From assembly GCA_963661055.1 (NCBI GenBank), contig CAVLAC010000080.1, positions 1 to 10,585 of the forward strand: a stretch of 10,585 nt of DNA, read 5' to 3'. Under the pieces are notes generated by a model that saw only the letters and a program-made list of their open reading frames with translations, was not told the origin of the DNA and made no database searches. Source of the DNA: UBA1067 sp963661055 (GTDB lineage Bacteria; Verrucomicrobiota; Kiritimatiellia; RFP12; UBA1067). Positions 7,044 through 10,585 of the stretch are shown here, in pieces. The first letter of the stretch is position 1. Each line of letters begins with the position of its first letter. A program made the translations under genes and the position numbers.

Positions 7044-7119
7044 TGGTGGAGAAGAAGAGATTCGAACTCTCGACCCCCACGTTGCGAACGTGATGCTCTA
7101 CCAACTGAGCTACTTCCCC
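7044..7119 (-). tRNA. tRNA-Ala (anticodon CGC), CCA encoded
   Basis: This is a full cloverleaf of 76 nt including an encoded CCA (7046-7044). The acceptor stem GGGGAAG/CTTCTCC contains the G3:U70 wobble pair that marks alanine tRNAs, and the discriminator is A73. The D stem is GCTC/GAGC with loop AGTTGGTA. The anticodon stem is TCACG/CGTGG (one T·G pair) with loop TTCGCAA, giving anticodon CGC, which reads GCG. The T arm is GAGAG/CTCTT with TTCGAAT. GCG alanine codons are frequent in this window, often followed by GCA. Own promoter and own terminator flank it, so it is a single-gene transcription unit. Confidence 0.95.
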
Positions 7120-7136
7120 AACAGGAATTGATGAAT

Positions 7137-7165
7137 ATTATAGCATATTCGGCGCGCGAATGCAA
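7137..7165 (-). promoter_or_regulatory. Promoter of tRNA-Ala
   Basis: The minus strand carries TTGCAT (7165-7160) and TATAAT (7142-7137) with a 17-nt spacer, and a TG-C extension (7145-7143) directly before the -10. The predicted start near 7130 leaves an 11-nt leader before the tRNA 5' end at 7119. Confidence 0.7.
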
Positions 7166-7205
7166 TGGGAAATTTCAACTTTTCGCTTTTCCCGCCTAAG
7201 AAAGC

Positions 7206-7235
7206 AAAAAGGATGCCCGAGTGGGCACCCTTTTT
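7206..7235 (-). terminator. Intrinsic terminator of the rpsA-rpmB-gapA unit
   Basis: On the minus strand AAAAAGGGTGCCC pairs with GGGCATCCTTTTT (13 bp including one G·T) around the loop ACTC. The T-run on the 3' side makes it a standard intrinsic terminator. Its A-run on the 5' side could let it stop plus-strand transcripts too. It starts about 20 nt after the gapA stop codon. Confidence 0.88.
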
Positions 7236-7256
7236 CTAACTAAGTTAGCCTAGAGC

Positions 7257-8258
7257 TTACTTAGCGATGACGCGAGCCATCTCGAGAACCTTGTTCGAGT
7301 AGCCCCATTCGTTATCGTACCACGAGAGAACCTTGACGAAGGTCGGGTCAAGAACGAGCGTCTTGTCCGCGTCAAAGATCGAGGTGTGAGAATCGCCACG
7401 GAAGTCCGTCGAGACGACAGCGTCTTCGGTGTAGCCGAGGATGCCCTTGAGCTCGCCTTCGCTGGCCTTCTTCATCGCCGCGTTGATCGCGTCCTTATCC
7501 GCCGGCTTCTCGAGTTCAACCGTGAGGTCGACGATCGAGACGTCGCTCGTAGGAACGCGCATCGAGATACCCGTGAGCTTACCGTTGAGCTGAGGAAGAA
7601 CCTTGCCCACAGCCTTCGCCGCACCCGTCGAGGAAGGAATGATGTTCTCGAGGATGCCACGACCACCGCGCCAATCCTTCTTCGAAGGACCGTCGACCGT
7701 CTTCTGGGTCGCCGTCGCCGCGTGAACCGTCGTCATAAGACCGCGCTTGATGCCGAAGGTGTCGTTGAGAACCTTCGAGATAGGCGCGAGGCAGTTCGTC
7801 GTGCAGGACGCGTTCGAGATGATGTCCTGACCCTTGTAGGTCATGTGGTTGACGCCATAGACGAACATCGGGGTGTCGTCCTTCGACGGCGCCGACATAA
7901 TCACCTTCTTAGCACCAGCCGTGATGTGCGCACGAGCCTTCTCGTCCGTGAGGAAGAGACCCGTGGACTCAACGACGACATCCGCGCCGACTTCGTTCCA
8001 CTTGAGCTGGGTCGGATCCTTCTCAGCCGTGAGACGAATCGCGTGACCGTCAACGACGAGGTTCGTGCCGTCAACCTTGATTTCGTGGTTGAAGCGACCG
8101 TGAACCGAGTCATACTTCAGCATGTACGCGAGGTAATCGGGATCGAGAAGATCGTTAATCCCGACGATCTCGATATCCTGCGCAAAGTTCTCGACCGCCG
8201 CACGGAAGACCATGCGACCAATACGGCCGAAACCATTGATGCCAACTTTAATTGCCAT
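7257..8258 (-). CDS. gapA: Glyceraldehyde-3-phosphate dehydrogenase, type I
   Basis: This cytosolic glycolytic enzyme converts glyceraldehyde 3-phosphate, phosphate and NAD+ to 1,3-bisphosphoglycerate. Its 333 residues are the usual full length. The dinucleotide-binding start KVGINGFGRIGR (4-15) is followed by IND at 34-36, whose Asp favours NAD+ over NADP+. The catalytic SCTTNC motif gives C152, with the base H179 in TTVHA. Phosphate-site motifs such as SSTGAAKAVGKV and the C-terminal WYDNEWGYSNKV are intact. The sequence is of the E. coli GapA type (ATQKTVDGPSKKDWRGGR). AAGGAG at 8268-8273 lies 9 nt before the ATG. It is last in the unit, 38 nt after rpmB and ahead of the terminator at 7206-7235. 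Linkage to two ribosomal protein genes suggests growth-linked expression. Confidence 0.98.
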   Translation of the reverse strand: MAIKVGINGFGRIGRMVFRAAVENFAQDIEIVGINDLLDPDYLAYMLKYDSVHGRFNHEIKVDGTNLVVDGHAIRLTAEKDPTQLKWNEVGADVVVESTGLFLTDEKARAHITAGAKKVIMSAPSKDDTPMFVYGVNHMTYKGQDIISNASCTTNCLAPISKVLNDTFGIKRGLMTTVHAATATQKTVDGPSKKDWRGGRGILENIIPSSTGAAKAVGKVLPQLNGKLTGISMRVPTSDVSIVDLTVELEKPADKDAINAAMKKASEGELKGILGYTEDAVVSTDFRGDSHTSIFDADKTLVLDPTFVKVLSWYDNEWGYSNKVLEMARVIAK

Positions 8259-8296
8259 TTTAGTTTACTCCTTGATTTGTTTGTTACTGTGAAAAA

Positions 8297-8527
8297 TTAA
8301 GCCTTAACAACCTTACCGTTCTTCAGGCAACGCGTGCACACCGTAATGCGCTTGGTGTTGCCCTTGCCGTCCGTCGTACGGACGCTCTGAAGATTGGGGA
8401 GGAAGCGACGCTTGGTGATACCAGTCGTGTGAAGACCAATACCGCCTTTGTACTTCGGTGAACCCTTGCGGACGACCACATTGCCGACCGAAGGCGCTTT
8501 ACCGCAAATTGCACAAACTCTGGACAT
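8297..8527 (-). CDS. rpmB: 50S ribosomal protein L28, zinc-binding (C+) form
   Basis: This 76-residue basic protein is a structural component of the large ribosomal subunit. The core GIGLHTTGITKRRFLPNLQ (29-47) is diagnostic of L28. Two CxxC pairs, C5/C8 (CAIC) and C64/C67 (CTRC), form the zinc ribbon of the C+ paralogue type; C- forms that lack these cysteines exist and are induced under zinc starvation in some bacteria. AAAGGA at 8537-8542 lies 9 nt before the ATG. The gene lies 27 nt after rpsA and 38 nt before gapA, with no promoter or terminator seen between, so it is probably cotranscribed with both. Confidence 0.97.
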   Translation of the reverse strand: MSRVCAICGKAPSVGNVVVRKGSPKYKGGIGLHTTGITKRRFLPNLQSVRTTDGKGNTKRITVCTRCLKNGKVVKA

Positions 8528-8554
8528 TTTACTGAATCCTTTCTTTGTTGTCGC

Positions 8555-10309
8555 TTACTTGGTTTCACCCGGCTGCCATTCAACATTCGCGAACGCGTTG
8601 TCAAATGCCGCAGAAAGTCCACCAAAATTGTTTTCGCCCGACGAAGTCTTGGCTGGCGCTTCACCTTCTTTCGAAGATTCAGCCGCTTCAAGCGCACGCA
8701 CTTCGTCCTCAGTCATGGACATCGCACGAATCGAGAGACTGACGCGGCGCTCGCCACGATCAACCTTCAACACACGCGCTTCCACTTCCTGACCTTCCTT
8801 GAGCTCGTCGCGAATCTTGTCGACATGCTTGTCAGAGATCTGCGAGATATGGATGAAGCCTTCCACGCCATCAGCGAGTTCGACAAACGCGCCAAACGAC
8901 GCAATCTTGACGACCTTGCCCTTAACGACCATTCCAGTCGGATACTTCGCCGCGATTTCATCCCACGGATCGTTCTGCGCCTGCTTGAGACCGAGCGAAA
9001 TACGCTGTTCCTTCGCATTGACATCGAGAACAACCGCTTCGACTTCCTGCCCCTTCTGGAGGCATTCCGACGGATGGTTAATCTTACGCGTCCAGCTCAT
9101 ATCCGAGACATGGATCATACCATCAATGCCCTCTTCGAGCTCGACGAACGCGCCATACGGCGTGAAGTTACGAACCTTGCCCTTAACACGCGAGCCGACC
9201 GGATAGCGCTCCTGAATCGTATCCCACGGGTTCTCCTGAGTCTGACGAATGCCGAGCGCAATCTTCTGATTCTCGACATCAATCGAGAGAACGACCACCT
9301 GAACTTCGTCGCCGACCGAGAGCATGTCGCTTGCACGCGCCACGCGCTTCGTCCAGCTGAACTCGCTAATATGAACGAGACCCTCAATGCCAGGCGCAAT
9401 CTCAATGAACGCACCATATGCCGCGAGGTTGACGACCTTGCCGCTGACACGCGAGCCAACGGGGAAGCGATCCTGAATCGAGGTCCACGGATTCTCCTGG
9501 GTCTGCTTGAGACCGAGCGACACGCGCTCACGCTCACGGTCAACACCGAGAACCATAACATCGAGTTCCTGACCCACCTTGAGAATTTCCGCCGGATGTT
9601 TCAGGCGACCCCAGCTCATATCCGTGATATGAAGGAGACCATCAAGGCCATCAAGGTCAATGAACGCACCAAAGTCGGTGATGTTCTTCACGCGACCCTT
9701 GCGAATCTCGCCTTCCTTGAGGTTAGCGAGGAGTTCCGCACGCTTCTCAGCGAGCTCACCCTCGATGAGTTCGCGGCGCGAAATGATGAGATTACGACGC
9801 TCGCTCGAAATCTTGATGACTTTGAAGTCCATCGTCTGCCCAATGTAGGGCTCAAGATCTTTCGTCGGCGAGACATCCACCTGGCTACCCGGGAGGAACG
9901 CCTCAACATCATCAATGCGCACAAGCAAGCCACCACGCACAGCCGTGCGGATAGTGCCCGTAACGACACACCCCTCTGTATAGCGCTGGAGAATCTTCTC
10001 CCACCGAATCTTCTCATCGGCGCGGCGCTTAGAGACTTCTATTGTGCCCGTTTTGTCGTTCTCGAGCTGGACGATCATCACGGTAACCTTGTCACCCGCT
10101 TTGACCTCATCCTCGCCGAACTCGGACTTATCAATTATGCCGACACTCTTGTAGCCGACATCAACATACACGTCGTCATCTTGGACGGCGGTGACGGTGC
10201 CCTCAACGAGAACGCCGTTCTTGAACTTCGTTTCCTGACCCGCATTCGCGAGCATCTCCGCCATTACGGTGGAGCGCTCAGAAGGAGCCGTAGGTTTGCG
10301 AATTGCCAT
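8555..10309 (-). CDS. rpsA: 30S ribosomal protein S1
   Basis: S1 binds single-stranded mRNA leaders and helps the 30S subunit unfold and position them. This 584-residue copy has six S1 (OB-fold) domains at about 31-95, 112-178, 199-267, 284-354, 371-441 and 458-528. Domains 3-6 are the most canonical (GAFI/GAFV, GLVHIS, RVSLGLKQ), and linkers carry the repeated QTQENPW motif (269-275, 357-363). A tail of about 55 residues (530-584) is acidic then Phe-rich and ends NVEWQPGETK; I assign it no role. The ATG at 10309 has no Shine-Dalgarno sequence, and neither does Met16. Absence of that site and a structured leader are also features of E. coli rpsA, which S1 represses itself. It heads the unit with rpmB and gapA. 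Confidence 0.97.
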   Translation of the reverse strand: MAIRKPTAPSERSTVMAEMLANAGQETKFKNGVLVEGTVTAVQDDDVYVDVGYKSVGIIDKSEFGEDEVKAGDKVTVMIVQLENDKTGTIEVSKRRADEKIRWEKILQRYTEGCVVTGTIRTAVRGGLLVRIDDVEAFLPGSQVDVSPTKDLEPYIGQTMDFKVIKISSERRNLIISRRELIEGELAEKRAELLANLKEGEIRKGRVKNITDFGAFIDLDGLDGLLHITDMSWGRLKHPAEILKVGQELDVMVLGVDRERERVSLGLKQTQENPWTSIQDRFPVGSRVSGKVVNLAAYGAFIEIAPGIEGLVHISEFSWTKRVARASDMLSVGDEVQVVVLSIDVENQKIALGIRQTQENPWDTIQERYPVGSRVKGKVRNFTPYGAFVELEEGIDGMIHVSDMSWTRKINHPSECLQKGQEVEAVVLDVNAKEQRISLGLKQAQNDPWDEIAAKYPTGMVVKGKVVKIASFGAFVELADGVEGFIHISQISDKHVDKIRDELKEGQEVEARVLKVDRGERRVSLSIRAMSMTEDEVRALEAAESSKEGEAPAKTSSGENNFGGLSAAFDNAFANVEWQPGETK

Positions 10310-10340
10310 TCTGAACCATTACTTTTTAGTTAGTTTCGAT

Positions 10341-10380
10341 CACGGGTTTCTGCCGTGTCCACCTCGTCATTGAGCGTGGA
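10341..10380 (-). promoter_or_regulatory. Double-hairpin leader of rpsA mRNA
   Basis: Two stem-loops abut in the predicted 5' leader. The first (10380-10358) pairs TCCAC-CTC with GAG-GTGGA, with one bulged base and a 6-nt loop. The second (10357-10341) pairs CACGG with CCGTG around 7 nt. They start at the predicted +1 and are followed by an A-rich, apparently unpaired stretch up to the ATG. This resembles the arrangement of self-regulated rpsA leaders, by analogy only. Confidence 0.45.
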
Positions 10381-10386
10381 GCTAAT

Positions 10387-10416
10387 AGTATACCACTTTT
10401 TGGGGTGAAAAATCAA
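10387..10416 (-). promoter_or_regulatory. Promoter of rpsA-rpmB-gapA
   Basis: The minus strand reads TTGATT (10416-10411), an 18-nt spacer ending in TGG (10395-10393), and TATACT (10392-10387). The predicted start is near 10380, giving a leader of about 70 nt. It lies back to back with the tRNA-Pro promoter. Confidence 0.65.
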
Positions 10417-10436
10417 TGGTAAAATGAAAAAAAATA

Positions 10437-10453
10437 TGATATACTATATATCA
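10437..10453 (+). promoter_or_regulatory. tRNA-Pro promoter with overlapping inverted repeat
   Basis: TG-A-TATACT (10437-10445) is an extended -10 element; +1 is predicted near 10452, about 47 nt before the tRNA. No convincing -35 is seen. The perfect 7-bp inverted repeat TGATATA/TATATCA (10437-10443 and 10447-10453, 3-nt spacer) covers the -10 and start site. Confidence 0.5.
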
Positions 10454-10498
10454 CAATTTGGGTGCACCAGATGATTTTGGAGCCCTCAAACGGTGAAA

Positions 10499-10575
10499 CG
10501 GAGCGTTGCACAGCCTGGTAGTGCGTCTGCTTTGGGAGCAGAATGTCGTGGGTTCAAATCCCGCCGCTCCGACCA
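10499..10575 (+). tRNA. tRNA-Pro (anticodon TGG), CCA encoded
   Basis: This is a full cloverleaf of 77 nt with CCA at 10573-10575. The acceptor stem CGGAGCG/CGCTCCG opens with C1:G72 and has A73, both typical of proline tRNAs. The D stem is GCAC/GTGC with a 9-nt loop. The anticodon stem is TCTGC/GCAGA with loop TTTGGGA, giving UGG with G37, and the T arm is GTGGG/CCCGC with TTCAAAT. UGG can read all or most CCN codons. It is divergent from rpsA. Confidence 0.96.
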
Positions 10576-10585
10576 GCCGAAAGTG

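Noticed and set aside
6846..7199. Plus-strand frames across the tRNA-Ala gene
   Set aside because: They translate the antisense of a perfect tRNA cloverleaf and its promoter.
7236..7248. Short palindrome CTAAC-taa-GTTAG after gapA
   Set aside because: A 5-bp stem with a 3-nt loop adjoining a much stronger terminator. No independent function is needed.
7386..8300. A 304-codon plus-strand frame opposite gapA
   Set aside because: Rich in Arg, Asp and Val as expected from reading a biased gene backwards. gapA on the other strand is intact over the same interval.
8825..10333. A 502-codon open frame on the plus strand opposite rpsA
   Set aside because: It mirrors rpsA, whose codon choice avoids antisense stops. 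It has no recognisable domain or ribosome site, and the minus-strand product is unmistakably S1.
10461..10468. 8-bp palindrome GGTGCACC in the tRNA-Pro leader
   Set aside because: A single short palindrome with no second copy or associated element seen. It is too weak to call a site.

Overview
The window looks like bacterial chromosome, about 55% GC by eye, with all protein genes on the minus strand and one tRNA on each strand. Both tRNA genes encode their 3' CCA. I saw no mobile element, CRISPR array, rRNA or prophage. The lineage is uncertain. The 192-residue Cys4 protein resembles, from memory, a family seen mainly in planctomycetes and verrucomicrobia. That, with the mix of housekeeping genes, makes me lean towards the PVC group (for example Verrucomicrobiota or Kiritimatiellota), at low certainty.

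Right end (about 7200-10585, reading leftwards): a divergent control region of about 190 bp separates tRNA-Pro(UGG) on the plus strand from rpsA on the minus strand. rpsA (six S1 domains) is followed after 27 nt by rpmB (zinc-type L28) and after another 38 nt by gapA (glycolytic GAPDH). A clear intrinsic terminator at 7206-7235 closes this unit. The rpsA leader is predicted to fold into two adjacent hairpins and has no Shine-Dalgarno sequence, which fits self-regulated S1 translation.

Middle (about 6910-7165): tRNA-Ala(CGC) on the minus strand has its own extended -10 promoter and a terminator. Just beyond lies a second promoter whose predicted start site coincides with the first base of the next start codon, so the mRNA of the next operon may be leaderless.

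Left part (1-6910): seven genes run in one tightly packed unit: a Cys4 putative zinc protein, an SNF2-family ATPase, a SWIM zinc-finger protein, an unrecognised 61-residue protein, a U32-family protein (TrhP-like tRNA hydroxylation), a MATE exporter and an MFS transporter cut by the window edge. Neighbours overlap by 4-29 nt, or are 3 nt apart in one case, so translation is probably coupled. SNF2-SWIM is a known bacterial pairing, and the two proteins plausibly work together on nucleic acid. The roles of the Cys4 and 61-residue proteins are unknown. This SNF2/SWIM/Cys4/small-protein group is the nearest thing here to an undescribed system, but nothing in the sequence proves a joint function. 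The two exporters may simply share the transcript.

Four predicted promoters share the pattern TG-n-TATAAT or TG-n-TATACT.
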